Assembly: GCA_030770535.1 (NCBI GenBank)
Contig: JASVEC010000038.1
Location: 186,001 to 250,000 of the forward strand
DNA length: 64,000 bases
DNA from: Batkoa obscura
Taxonomy: Eukaryota; Entomophthoromycota; Entomophthoromycetes; Entomophthorales; Batkoaceae
Reading direction: 5' to 3'
This document shows, piece by piece, positions 11,341-21,655 of this stretch; position 1 is the first letter of the stretch; the number at the start of each line of letters is the position of its first letter. The notes below the pieces were generated by a model. That model saw only the letters and a program-made list of their open reading frames with translations, was not told where the DNA came from and searched no databases. Made by a program: the position numbers and the translations under genes.

Positions 11341-11487
11341 TCATTGTGGACCCATAAAAGGTAAGACTCTATCACCATCTACTTTTGATTTTGGAACTTC
11401 TTGAACTTGACTATCATCTTGCATAGGAAAGCCTATACGGAAGGTGGAGCATACACTTAACCAAATGGCTAATATTAAAAATTTCAT
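11341..11487 (-). CDS. putative small secreted peptide, 48 aa
   Basis: An ATG-to-TGA frame too short for routine ORF calling. It begins MKFLILAIWLSVCSTF, a compact signal peptide (Lys, then about ten hydrophobic residues, then a small-residue cleavage region). A short polar tail ends in KVDGDRVLPFMGPQ. About 60 bp upstream on the same strand is agtataaatac, a TATA-like box. After cleavage only about 32 residues would remain, with no cysteines, so it is not a disulphide-rich effector. It could be a peptide signal, a pheromone-like peptide or a chance ORF. No homologue recognised. Confidence 0.4.
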   Translation of the reverse strand: MKFLILAIWLSVCSTFRIGFPMQDDSQVQEVPKSKVDGDRVLPFMGPQ

Positions 11488-12654
11488 TGAATTTACTTTC
11501 TTTTAAACAAAAATTAAGTTCACAATTCAAAAGTATTTATACTATTATAAATTTTGATATTATAACTTACCTCGTGCTAATTTCCGACTTGAGAATGTTT
11601 ACATTCAATTCATTTATTACAATTTAAAACTTAGAGAAGGTGTTAAATTACTATTTTTTATTCAAAACAAGTTTTATTGATTTTAATTTTACTTGCCCCT
11701 TAAAAATACTGACATTATCAGTTAAATATTATTAGAAATTATATTTTATTTAGATAAGTGAACTAATAAATTGTGTTAATTAATTCATAATTAGTTTTGT
11801 ATTTTACAGATATAAAAATATAATATAAATTGAATTAAAAATACTTTTTAAACTTTTTAATGATTTTTTAAAATATTACAAACCCTTGATAAAACACACC
11901 ATAAATAACAAGATACATATATCACTTTTTTTAGGTTATAATTTAACTTTATTTTGTTTTTTATACATTGTTTATTTTTTACTTAATACTTTAATTTATT
12001 ATTTAAATTTATAGTTACAAAGTAACAATGGCTAATTAAAACTAATCTTCTAAACCTGCTAATTACTCTTAAGTACTCAAATGTAATGTATAAACTTATT
12101 AGTAAATGCTTTAGTTAAATCTTTATATACTAATATGTTATTCAAAGAAATAGCCTATTTCGATTAATTTTAATTTTCGACACATTGACAAAATTTAGAA
12201 TTGATTTTATAAAACAAAACATGTTCTCATATCATATTAATAGCTATTTGCTAAATAATTTATTGTAAACAAATTTTAGTATTATAAACTTCTATCATAT
12301 CATAGAACCAAACTAAGTTGGACTTTATATATAGCAATGATGTAGATAACAACATAAGTGTAGCTTTATATATTGCTTGATATCAAGTAACTTTAATTTG
12401 TTACCTTTTTAAACACGCACTATATAACTTTGTAGCATTTTTACACCATAAAACTATCCTTCAAAACAATCGAATTTTTAGTTTTTATAATCAGATTTCG
12501 ATCCCAAATATAGCAATTCTCTTTCTACACTATCATTACTATTTGCTAATCTCGATTGCATAATTTTTCGAAAAAATCAACGATCAAAAATCGAGAACAA
12601 TTGTTTTTTATAAACTTTAATAATAGAATAATAAGATAGAAAGATATACTAAAA
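11488..12654. other. intergenic, nothing recognised
   Basis: About 1.2 kb of very AT-rich sequence between the small-peptide start and the lactone oxidase start. No supported gene. Confidence 0.5.
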
Positions 12655-14182
12655 ATGGAGCCAGCCATTAAAAGCAAAGCTAATATAAGGATCCAAAACT
12701 GGAGTAACAATTTTCATTTTAATCCATATCGAATCTTTTATGTAAGCCATGAAGATGAAGTCAAAAGGATCATTCAACTGAGCAACAAAAGCAACCGAAA
12801 GGTGAGAGTAATGGGTTCAAAGTTAAGCCCAAGCTCTTTGATCCTAAGTTTAGATTTTACAGTAAATCTCGACAATTTAAATCGTGTCATAGAAGTAAAA
12901 TTGCCGTTAACTTAATTTAATTTATAACAATTTTTTTTAGATAAACGCAAAAAAAAAACAAATTGTGGTAGAGGCCGGGATTAAGCTTAAAGATTTAAAT
13001 ATTGTCTTAGACCGAAACAATTTGGCTTTTGAAAATTTGGGCTCGATCTCTGACCAATCAATCGGCGGTATCTTAGGTACTCCTGTCCATGGCACTGGCC
13101 TTGGCTATGGAAGTTTGGCCAACCATGTGATAGAGATATCATATTTCGATGGATTAGGAAATTATAAAACTATCGATCTTAAAGATGGTGAATTATTTAG
13201 GAGTTATTTATGTAATTTAGGAGTATTGGGGATTATTACTAAAGTTAAACTTCAGTTGGTGGAACAGTTTAATTTAGATATTCACCAGTACCCTATCTTG
13301 TTTGATAGAATGGTGGATGAGTATTTAGGTATTACACAGAGATCTGAGTATGCCAGGTTTTGGTGGTTCCCTCATGTTAAAGATATTAATTGTTTTGCCT
13401 GGACAGCAAATAAAACGAAGAAAGAAGTAATCATTGATAATATAATATTTACTTGTGTTTACAATTTATAGATAACTAAGGAAGTAAATACAGGTATATT
13501 AGAAAGGATAATTAGAGTTAATATCTATGAGCTGTTGCTATTTATTGGAAAATACGTACCTAGTATCATACCATGGATTAATAATTATTATTATCAAAGA
13601 TTTTTTAAAGTAATTAAAAAAGAGGTGAGATTGAGCTATCGAGGATTCAACTTTGATTGTCTATTTCAACAGAATGTTAACGAATGGGCAATCCCTATTC
13701 AATTCACTAAACAAGCTTTAAATGAGCTGAATCAACTATTACTTGATCAAGAACTTTTAGTGCACTTCCCTATTGAAATCCGATTTGTTAAAAAAGAAGA
13801 CATTTTGATTTCCCCTTCTTACAATCAGGACGTTTGCTATATTGGGATTATTATGTATAAGTAAGTATTTTTATAATAACTTAATTGTAATTCATTGTTC
13901 TTATTATTAGACCTTTTGGAGCTGAAATTGAGTACCAAAAATATTTTGATTTGTTTGAACTTATAATGAAAAAATATAATGGTCGACCACATTGGGCAAA
14001 AGTAAGTTTAATATTTTAGAAAGAAATAGTGTATTAACAACTTTCAATAGCCGCATGGCTTAAAATATAAAGAATTGTCTCAGTTATATCCAAAATATAG
14101 TACCTTCTTAAACATTAGAAAACAAAATGATCCTAATGATCTATTTTTAAATGATTATCTGAAAAAACTGTTATTAAAATAA
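12655..14182 (+). CDS. ALO1: D-arabinono-1,4-lactone oxidase-like flavoenzyme (ALO/GALDH family)
   Basis: Five exons (12655-12894, 12941-13426, 13472-13860, 13911-14001, 14051-14182) give 445 aa, all in frame. The FAD-binding (PCMH-type) half contains VRVMGSKLSPSSL, VEAGIKLKDLN, NLGSISDQSIGGILGT and PVHGTGLGYGSLA. The catalytic half ends with GRPHWAK and the family signature for the C-terminus (QLYPKYSTFL ... NDPNDLFLNDYL). The family performs the last step of (D-erythro)ascorbate synthesis, oxidising an aldono-lactone at or near mitochondria. In covalent-FAD members the motif is GSGHSPS; here the His is Leu (GSKLSPS), as in plant galactonolactone dehydrogenase, which holds FAD non-covalently. 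Its stop lies 15 bp from the stop of the convergent GH47 gene. Confidence 0.9.
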
Positions 14183-14197
14183 ACCAAACATAAACAT

Positions 14198-16250
14198 TTA
14201 TTGTGTTATTAAAAGTGGATGAGCTTCAGTTGTAAATACATATTTTGATAAATCTAAAGTATTTGGAGTAAAGATAAGATACAAATATTTTAAAGTTTCT
14301 GCTAAAAAGTAGCTAAAAAAGAATTGATAAATAATAAAATAAAATAAAATAATAATTTACCTTTCCATAGAATCTCTCTGATTATCATTCCCAAGACTGT
14401 TTACGTCTTTATATTCAGTATACCCGTATTTACCTTTGCAATGTCTTTCAATTGCCTAAAAAAGACATTAATAAAAAGGTGAAAATAAACAAGCAATGTA
14501 ATTACAGTAAATATTCTCCAAGCCCATTCTCTATATTCATTATCTCCAGTAAATTTATAAGCGTAGTAAATGGATTCCAGAGTTTCAGGTCTTAATCTGT
14601 AAATATTATCCAATCCTTCTACACCGTCTTTCTTTGGATCAAATCCAATTTTTTCAGGCCCTAATCCAGTAGCAGTTTGATTGTAAAACATTTGGCAGCT
14701 TTTGACTAGTTTCTTGCCAATTACATACTCTTCTTTTTCTTTTAAATAAACCCCGCTCAACATTAACATTCCTGGTACAAAGCATGCCTTGATTATTGTT
14801 AATGTTTGAATTAGTTATTATTGTTGTAAATCTTACTAAATGATCCATCTCATTGTTTGGTTTTAAGTTATAATCTAATTCAGTTAAAAATAAATCATTT
14901 CCTTTTTTAACTAATAATTTTTCTTTGAGGGATTTAATGGAACTTTGATCTAACAAAAATACTATATTACTGTGTTTCGCTGTTTAAACTAATTCAGACT
15001 TACACATTTTCTTATATTGAGGTTCACTACCACCCATTAAGATATATCGCTTTATAAGGTACTAATGGATTGATTAATATAATTAAATTATAATGGTTAG
15101 TAGTTACTTCATAAAAACTATCACCTAAAGCTCCAAAAGAAATTTTTTCTATAAAAGATGAGTTATCTTTTTTAAACAAAACTATGAGTAGTTTACTTGT
15201 AATAGGCTTATTGGTAGTAATATCAAATTCAAGCGGATATAACCCTGGAATATCTAACTCCCATGATTCTACATTATCAATGATTTTCTGAGCCTAGGAA
15301 ATATATTATTAAGATATAATAACTACAACTTTTATAGGCTTACTATATCAGCATATCTTTTATCTCCAGTAATAACTGATAGACGATGAAATTCCAATTG
15401 TAAAGATCCAACTTCAGCTAAAGTATTGATTTTTTGAGTATTCTCACTGACTTTCCTAACATTTTTAGTACTATTTTAGAGTCACTACTTTATAGTAATT
15501 TACTCTCCATAATTGAAATGTCTTACAGGGTACCCAAAGGGGCTGTCGAAAGCAGGTAACAAATTGTCAGCAAGGTCTTTTGCATGGCTTAGTAAAATTT
15601 CTTCATTACTTAAATCATAAGCAGCAATCAAGCCACCCAAATGTCGGATGATAATTTCGAACACCGTAAATCTGGATTGCTATATCAACAAGATTATTAT
15701 TTTGTTATTAGCTTATATATATTATGGCCTACTGATTTTTTATAATTAATTTTTTTAACTGTTTCCATAGCATCTTTGAATTCGTCCTCTAAGTCCATAA
15801 GTAGTAGAGTATCTAAACTATCCACTAAGGTGATACCCCATCTATAATAGTTAATATACTAATGCCTGTTAATATCAAAAAAAGAACTTACGAGTTCCAG
15901 CTATCCGAGTGCTGTCCAGATAAAGGACCAATATTGTCATGGCCCATTGCTTTTTCTTTATAATTTTTCCAGACAAATTTGAAGGCATCTTTAACAGCCT
16001 TACTCTTTTCTATATCTGTTTCTAAACTTTTACTTAATTCTGTTGGAAGCTCGTTCCTATCAAAATTATTTTGATAGTTGTTATGGGTCGAAGCTTTGAT
16101 ATCCTCTGTTTCCACCACTGGATATTGCATACCACTACTACTTTGGTAGACCATGTAACTGAACAAAATAATACTTATTACCAAGCCCATGGCGATTGCT
16201 ACCTTTCGATTGAGTCTTAAATTCAACATTTTTAACTTTTGTAATAACAA
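14198..16250 (-). CDS. GH47 class I alpha-1,2-mannosidase (type II membrane protein)
   Basis: About ten exons, roughly 529 aa. N-terminus: short basic tail, then the membrane anchor [22 protein letters not shown]47 blocks follow in order: [118 protein letters not shown] and the terminal TEAHP. These enzymes trim mannose from N-glycans in the ER/Golgi, a Ca2+-dependent reaction. Exon borders read by eye: 15892-16250, 15733-15841, 15527-15679, about 15345-15451, 15108-15293, 15004-15061, 14837-14961, 14506-14787, 14361-14455, 14198-14312. The junction near 15451-15527 is uncertain: a 75-nt intron keeps frame but has an unusual acceptor. The start could also be the in-frame ATG at 16229. Confidence 0.9.
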
Positions 16251-17460
16251 AAAAGTATTTTTTAATAACCTTCATTTTGAAGTTTTATTCTTGTTCTAAT
16301 TTACTATTTTATTATATTTATTCTTTTACTTCAATTGTTCTTAGTTTATCCTATTTTATTGGCTAAAGTTAATTAAATTGTTCTCAAAACTGAAGTCATA
16401 ATCTAAATATAAAGTTATTATTTATTGTGGTTGGCTTACTTATCAGCCACTATTTAATTAATATCCTATAATAACTGCAATAGATTAATACTGAAGCCTT
16501 TAAAAAGCATACTAAGGCATATAAGTTAGCATATTGTGTGATGTTGTATGCGGTATAATAAATGTTCTTTGAAAAAACTAAAGTTATTTGCTTTATTTAA
16601 TCCTACTCATTTATTTACCTTTATACAAATACCATTTCTCTCCTTAGAAAAAAAGAAATAAATGCTATAAGTCTTGATAAAAACGTAAATACCCAAATGC
16701 ATCAAACAAAAATATAAAAATTTATTGAAAAAACTATGATTATATTCTAACTAAAGTTTGATATTTTTCTTTTTCTTTGTTTAATTTGTTTTTTTTCTTA
16801 ATAACCAATTTAATACTTTTTTAGCATATTTATGTAGATCTTCCTTTAAATTCAACTATTTAAAGCAAATTTTCTTTAAACTAAGTTAAAGTGGCTTTAA
16901 AAGTGAATAACTGCTGTAATAATACAAGTGTTGAAGCTCTTTTTGAAACTATATAATAGCTGATTTAAGTGCAAAATTTATTCTAAAGTTTAAGCAAAAC
17001 AAAAGGACAAAGCTTTATAAAACCAAACAAATAAACAGTTTTATTGTAAAAACTACTGGAAACTAATTCAAAAAAGAAATACAAAAGAGTAAATGATATT
17101 CTAAATTTGATTGAGTAATGTATTTTTGAAGGATTTCTTAAATATTATGCTTATAATGTTATTAGTAGATTTTATCATCTAAATAGTTAAATTTGACAGA
17201 ACTTTAACTATTTTTGTATACTTTTTATACTTAAATGGAAGCACTTGGTATACACAGATTATCACATTTTTAGAATAAAATTATTATTACTTGATTAAAT
17301 TAATCTAAAGACTATGGTCATACCATTTATAAATAACATCGACTTCCAGGAGTAACATAAGAGACTTGGGAATAGAAGCATGTTTAAAGTATTTAGACAA
17401 ATTTGATTTTTAAAAGAGTAAATAAAAAAACATAAGTAATGTCAGTAATAGCGGGAAGTT
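16251..17460. other. intergenic, nothing recognised
   Basis: 1.2 kb of AT-rich sequence between the mannosidase start and the first small-protein gene. No gene or structured repeat recognised. Confidence 0.5.
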
Positions 17461-17712
17461 TTAATTCTTATACTCAAGTACAATTCGACATAACTTATCA
17501 GTAGTATGTAAGCTCATACATTCATCATTTTTTTTAATAGGTTTTACACACTGTCCGTTGTTGCATAACTCCAAGGTAGATAAATTTAAGTTATAACCTG
17601 AACTAGAGAAGTTAGTCAATTCATCATCCAATAAAAAGGGAGTATCTAAAGGTTTGTTCTTATTTGAAAGTAAATAGACGTAAAGTAATGAAGCCTTCTG
17701 AAAGAGTTGCAT
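17461..17712 (-). CDS. small protein of unknown family, type A, copy 1 (83 aa)
   Basis: Starts MQLFQKASLLYVYLLSNKNK: a basic N-terminus and a short hydrophobic run that could be a weak signal or membrane segment. A centre rich in Leu and Asn leads to the motif LELCNNGQCVKP, and the C-terminal half holds two more cysteines (DECMSLH and KLCRIVLE). Copy 2 at 18776-19027 is nearly identical, differing at about eight residues. The divergent type B genes share the frame M-x-x-F-x-K-A-S, L-x-T-x-x-L-L-D and L-C-x-N-G-x-C-x-x-P, so A and B are distant paralogues. No known family recognised. Conservation between copies argues that it is a real gene. Confidence 0.65.
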   Translation of the reverse strand: MQLFQKASLLYVYLLSNKNKPLDTPFLLDDELTNFSSSGYNLNLSTLELCNNGQCVKPIKKNDECMSLHTTDKLCRIVLEYKN

Positions 17713-18182
17713 TTTTATGTTTTTTATATAAAGAATTCTGTTTGACTTTTATTATTTTTACTTGGGCTGGTTTTTATAGGACTTATTTTACCATATAATT
17801 TATTTTAGTTCTATTTTATCTGCTGATAGTCTATCTTTTCTACTATTTACATTTATGTTACATTCGAGTCCATGATCTTCTCATGTGATATTAACTGTTA
17901 TAGTAGAAAAATGGTAGAAAAATGGCTTTTATGAGCAAAAACTATTCAATATAAAGGTGATATAAAAGCGAGAGCATAAAAGGAATAGTAAGGAAAACTA
18001 CGTTAAGAAAGCATCTAGAGTCAATAGAAATACAAACCACTTTTTTGAGGCAAAAGCCTGTTATAAGTTAAAACTATTAAACCAGGAAGGACGCTAACTA
18101 GAGTTTGAACCTTATTCGCTTCATTTAACAACATGATGCTAAAAAAAATTAGACTACCTACATGTAAGATGTAAACAAGATC

Positions 18183-18209
18183 ATAAATGGTAATATTCGA
18201 TTAAATTAG
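18183..18209. promoter_or_regulatory. 27-bp box conserved upstream of both type B small genes, copy 1
   Basis: The sequence beginning ataaatggtaatattcgatt and ending aaattag is identical at 19506-19532. It lies 116 bp upstream of the ATG at 18299 (131 bp in the other copy). Flanking intergenic sequence is clearly more diverged, so this looks like a retained promoter element, possibly serving both divergent genes. Confidence 0.5.
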
Positions 18210-18298
18210 GGCAAATGACTTTTTCAGATTTTTTTGTAAAGATGATTAAAAAAATAGTATAAAAAAAATCTAAATAGCAATTAACAAGTTTAAAAAAA

Positions 18299-18553
18299 AT
18301 GGTAAATTTTCGTAAAGCTTCGGTGATCTTTGTTGGCTTACTTACAAAAACAGATTTGATTAAACTGAATACAACTCTCTTGTTGGATAATGTTTATACT
18401 CCACTATCTAAAAATATCACTTACAATCCAGATAATGAGTACCTTTGCGTCAATGGAGAGTGTATACAGCCTTACTTAGCACATCTTAATGAGCTACAGA
18501 TACACAAAGAAAATCATTTTGTATTCACTGAACAATTCTTTTCAAATGTTTGA
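18299..18553 (+). CDS. small protein of unknown family, type B, copy 1 (84 aa)
   Basis: Starts MVNFRKASVIFVGLLTKTDL, then LNTTLLLDNVYTPLSKN and the motif EYLCVNGECIQPYLA. The C-terminal 23 residues (HLNELQIHKENHFVFTEQFF and on) lack cysteines. It is divergent from type A copy 1, with 586 bp between starts. The coding sequence from ATG to codon 61 appears identical to type B copy 2, after which the two diverge sharply. A run tagtataaaaaaaatc about 40 bp upstream is a likely TATA box. No function can be named. The single CxxGxC pair plus a possible short signal sequence would allow a small secreted or membrane-associated protein. Confidence 0.65.
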   Translation: MVNFRKASVIFVGLLTKTDLIKLNTTLLLDNVYTPLSKNITYNPDNEYLCVNGECIQPYLAHLNELQIHKENHFVFTEQFFSNV

Positions 18554-18775
18554 TAATAAAGCCTCCTCTGCTTTGAATTAATTTAATAGTATTCAGTATT
18601 ATTCAATTAGTTCTATATTGAACCCTTATATTGTATTTAATTTGATAATAATAATTTATTCAATTATTAAGATTGAAAATAATTTTAAGACTTTGAAAAT
18701 AAAATAGAAAAATAATGAGGATATATAAAATTTCTTATGTTTATTCGACAATAGTATATGTGGTTACTATAAACT

Positions 18776-19027
18776 TTAATTCTTATACTCAAGTACGATT
18801 CGACATAACTTATCAGTAGTATGTAAGCTCATACATTTATCCTTTTGTACAGTAGGTTTCACACACTGTCCATTGTTGCATAACTCCAAGGTAGATAAAT
18901 TTAAGTTATAACCTGAACTAGAGAAGTTAGTCAATTTATCATCCAATAAAAAGGGAGTATCTAAAGGTTTATCTTTGTTCGAAAGTAGATAAATGTAGAG
19001 TAATGAAGCTTTTTGAAAGAGTTGCAT
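18776..19027 (-). CDS. small protein of unknown family, type A, copy 2 (83 aa)
   Basis: Near-duplicate of the gene at 17461-17712, displaced by 1,315 bp. Differences are mostly conservative: V/I and N/D near the N-terminus, E/K before LTNFSSSGYNLNL, and the stretch after QCVKP, which is KPTVQKDKCM here and KPIKKNDECM in copy 1. All four cysteines are kept. The duplicate keeps the orientation and spacing of the A/B pair, which shows a block duplication and not separate transpositions. Confidence 0.65.
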   Translation of the reverse strand: MQLFQKASLLYIYLLSNKDKPLDTPFLLDDKLTNFSSSGYNLNLSTLELCNNGQCVKPTVQKDKCMSLHTTDKLCRIVLEYKN

Positions 19028-19505
19028 TTTAGTTTATCTTTCTTTACAAAAAGAGTTTATTTAGGTTTTTATAACTTTTAGTTAGATTATTTTATTTGAA
19101 TTTGATTTAATTTTGCTTTATTTCGTCTGCTGACAATCTATTTTTATAACTGTTTACAAAGCTGTCACATTCATGTCAGCAACTCATTCATGTGGTGATA
19201 ATAGAAACAATATAAGATAAAAGGTAATCAGTGTTAAGTAGAAGGACCAAGAAAAAAGATAGCTTAATAATGCTATACTATAAGACAATGAAATGTAAAT
19301 TATAATACCAAGTAAAGAAAGTTTTAAAAGGTGACTTCTACATAAAAAGCTATGATATTATAGCTTAGAGCTTTCTAAACAAGTGAATCTCGATTGCTAA
19401 ATTCCAAGCCTTATTTACTCCATCATTAAGCAGCATGATGCTAAAATAAATTGGTTTGTAGGTATGCAAGGTGAAAAAGAAGAACATTAACATTCTAGGG
19501 GGGTT

Positions 19506-19532
19506 ATAAATGGTAATATTCGATTAAATTAG
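19506..19532. promoter_or_regulatory. 27-bp box conserved upstream of both type B small genes, copy 2
   Basis: Identical to 18183-18209; see that entry. It sits 131 bp before the ATG at 19637. Confidence 0.5.
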
Positions 19533-19636
19533 AGCAGATGATTTATTTGCTAAACGAGACTTTTATTTTCTTAAATAGAGACATAGAAAAATGGTATAAA
19601 AAAGAGAAAAGAGTGGAAATAGACAAATATTGAAAA

Positions 19637-19894
19637 ATGGTAAATTTTCGTAAAGCTTCGGTGATCTTTGTTGGCTTACTTACAAAAACAGATTTGATTA
19701 AACTGAATACAACTCTCTTGTTGGATAATGTTTATACTCCACTATCTAAAAATATCACTTACAATCCAGATAATGAGTACCTTTGCGTCAATGGAGAGTG
19801 TATACAGCCTTACTTAGCTAATATTTACGATCTACAAAAACACAATCAGAACCATTTATTTTTCACCGAACAATATTTTTTAAATTCGAAATAA
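19637..19894 (+). CDS. small protein of unknown family, type B, copy 2 (85 aa)
   Basis: The first 61 codons match copy 1 base for base as far as I can see. From codon 62 onward it reads NIYDLQKHNQNHLFFTEQYF, only loosely similar to copy 1 (shared L, H, N-H, F-T-E-Q-x-F). Upstream, agaaaaatggtataaaaaag gives a likely TATA box about 50 bp before the ATG. Divergent from type A copy 2, with 609 bp between starts. Confidence 0.65.
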   Translation: MVNFRKASVIFVGLLTKTDLIKLNTTLLLDNVYTPLSKNITYNPDNEYLCVNGECIQPYLANIYDLQKHNQNHLFFTEQYFLNSK

Positions 19895-20055
19895 AAAGTC
19901 TTTTGTAGTTCATAAATGAATTTATTGTTACAATACGTTCAATTTTAATTTAATTTCATAAACACTTTTGGTTTTGCTTCTTTAATCATACTAAGGTATG
20001 AACATGAAGTATTTATTATAATATACTACAGACTTTATTAACGTTGATATATACT

Positions 20056-21655
20056 TTACGGATTTTTCGGCAAAGGCATATGTTCAACAAAAAGCGAAGA
20101 GACAAAGCCAATTGAGAAAAACGCAATAAATGAATAAAATATTGCTTTGAGAGCTTCCACATGACAATTATGTACAACAAGTCTTAGTTCTAGACTTAAG
20201 GATAATATGTAAATGGTGTTATTAATTAAAGAAACAATATCGATTTTTGATGGATAATTAGATAATAAATTAATCAAAACATTATGATATATCGTTCCGC
20301 AAATAGTGATCCCAATAAAACCTTCAAAGTTCAAAAAAAATCGAATTAGAGAGCCTATAGCCTGAGGGTTTAGCCTTAAAACTGAGACTTAGGACGCCAT
20401 ATTGCTAATTTTCAAACATCCACCAACGCCTGATCCTATTAGAGCTAACGAGGAATATAATTGAATGTTTTTGATAGCTAGACTCATAAAATGAATTAAT
20501 AAGGCTGGTCCTGAAATACCAAGTAAACTACTAAAGCTTAAAAAAAGCGACAAATGCCTGTTTTGTTTACAATAGGGCCAAATAAAAAGAATGCTACTAT
20601 AATATCACCAATCATTGATAGTATCCCAACCACAGAATCTTGAGAGGAGCTAGTATAAATCATCTAGAAATAATATAGAATATATATAATTGAGGTAAAA
20701 AACACAGCTTCCCTAAAAAAGATAACAATACAGGAACAAATTATATTTCTTGACATAATGTTGTGATGTATCATTAAATTTGGCAACTTAAATTGAGAAT
20801 AGATAAATCCAATAAGTAATAGCAAACTTAATACTGAGTTAAAACAACAACTGAATTCCAGGGGTAAAATTCAACAGTCCAATTTAAGGATAAGGCTAAA
20901 AGTACTGTAAAAGAAAAAAGAGTTATAGATCCTATATAGTCAAATTACTAGATTTTGATGTCTGATTTCATATCAAATTTGTTCGGTAGAATAAAGATGA
21001 GGAGAATGTATCCGATGTTCATAGGAGGGATGGTGACATAAAAACACCATCTCTAAGTTAATCTATCTAAGAAAATATTGTTTAGCATTGAGACTAAAAT
21101 TCAGATGAGAGTAAAGATCCCAACTGCCACCTTTGTATAAAGTTCAAACCTATTTTCTGGTACTATTTCTCTTATAACTGATATACATAAAAGTAACAAA
21201 CCTCCCCCACTAAATCCACCAGTCGCTCTAGCAACAGTTGGCATGGTGAGATTAACAGATAAACTAGCCGGAATAATCCCACTTAAAAACAATAAAACTG
21301 AAGCTATGATAGTAATTTTACGACTGAATGTATAGCATAACCTTACAGCATGCTTTTCAACAATGAACAAGGTTGATAGATAAACAATACTAAAGATGCT
21401 TATCTTTGAAAGTTTATTAAATTCGGATGCTATTGAGACAAGTAGAGTCACAATAAGCGTTTGATCGAAAGCTGCAGAGGCAAGGATAAGGAATAAACTG
21501 AATAGTATACTTACAAAATTAAAGTTACTCAATTTGCTTGGTTGATTGCTTGTTATTAAATTCTCGCCATCTCCAACCGATGAACGCTAGTTTTCATCTT
21601 CAAGTAATGGATGTTGGTTTTCACAAATATTGTCTGATTTAGATATGGCCGACAT
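20056..21655 (-). pseudogene. decayed MFS drug:H+ antiporter (DHA2-like)
   Basis: Remnants of a 14-helix fungal MFS transporter in order. N-terminal tail from the ATG at 21655; first helices with FDQTLIVTLLVSIASEFN (family: L-D-x-T-I-V-x-x-A-L-P-x-I) and ATGGFSGGGLLLLC; the block RWCFYVTIPPMNIGYILLI (family W-R-W-C-F-Y-I-N-L-P); LALSLNWTVEFYPWNSVVV; and the C-terminal helices at 20056-20334 (IFYSFIAFFSIGFVSSLFVE). In-frame stops interrupt it early in the tail, after GIFTLI, and directly before RWCFY, where the usual Trp codon reads TAG. More frame breaks lie between 20340 and 20940. A functional product looks impossible. Decay is moderate, so the loss is probably recent. Confidence 0.8.

Noticed and set aside
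12655-16250. ALO and GH47 as a sugar-metabolism operon-like unit
   Set aside because: They are convergent, act in different pathways and sit together without shared promoters.
17461-19894. Small-protein pairs as a toxin-antitoxin-like system
   Set aside because: The two proteins are homologous to each other and transcribed apart, and the genome is eukaryotic. Nothing in the sequence supports toxicity or an antidote role.
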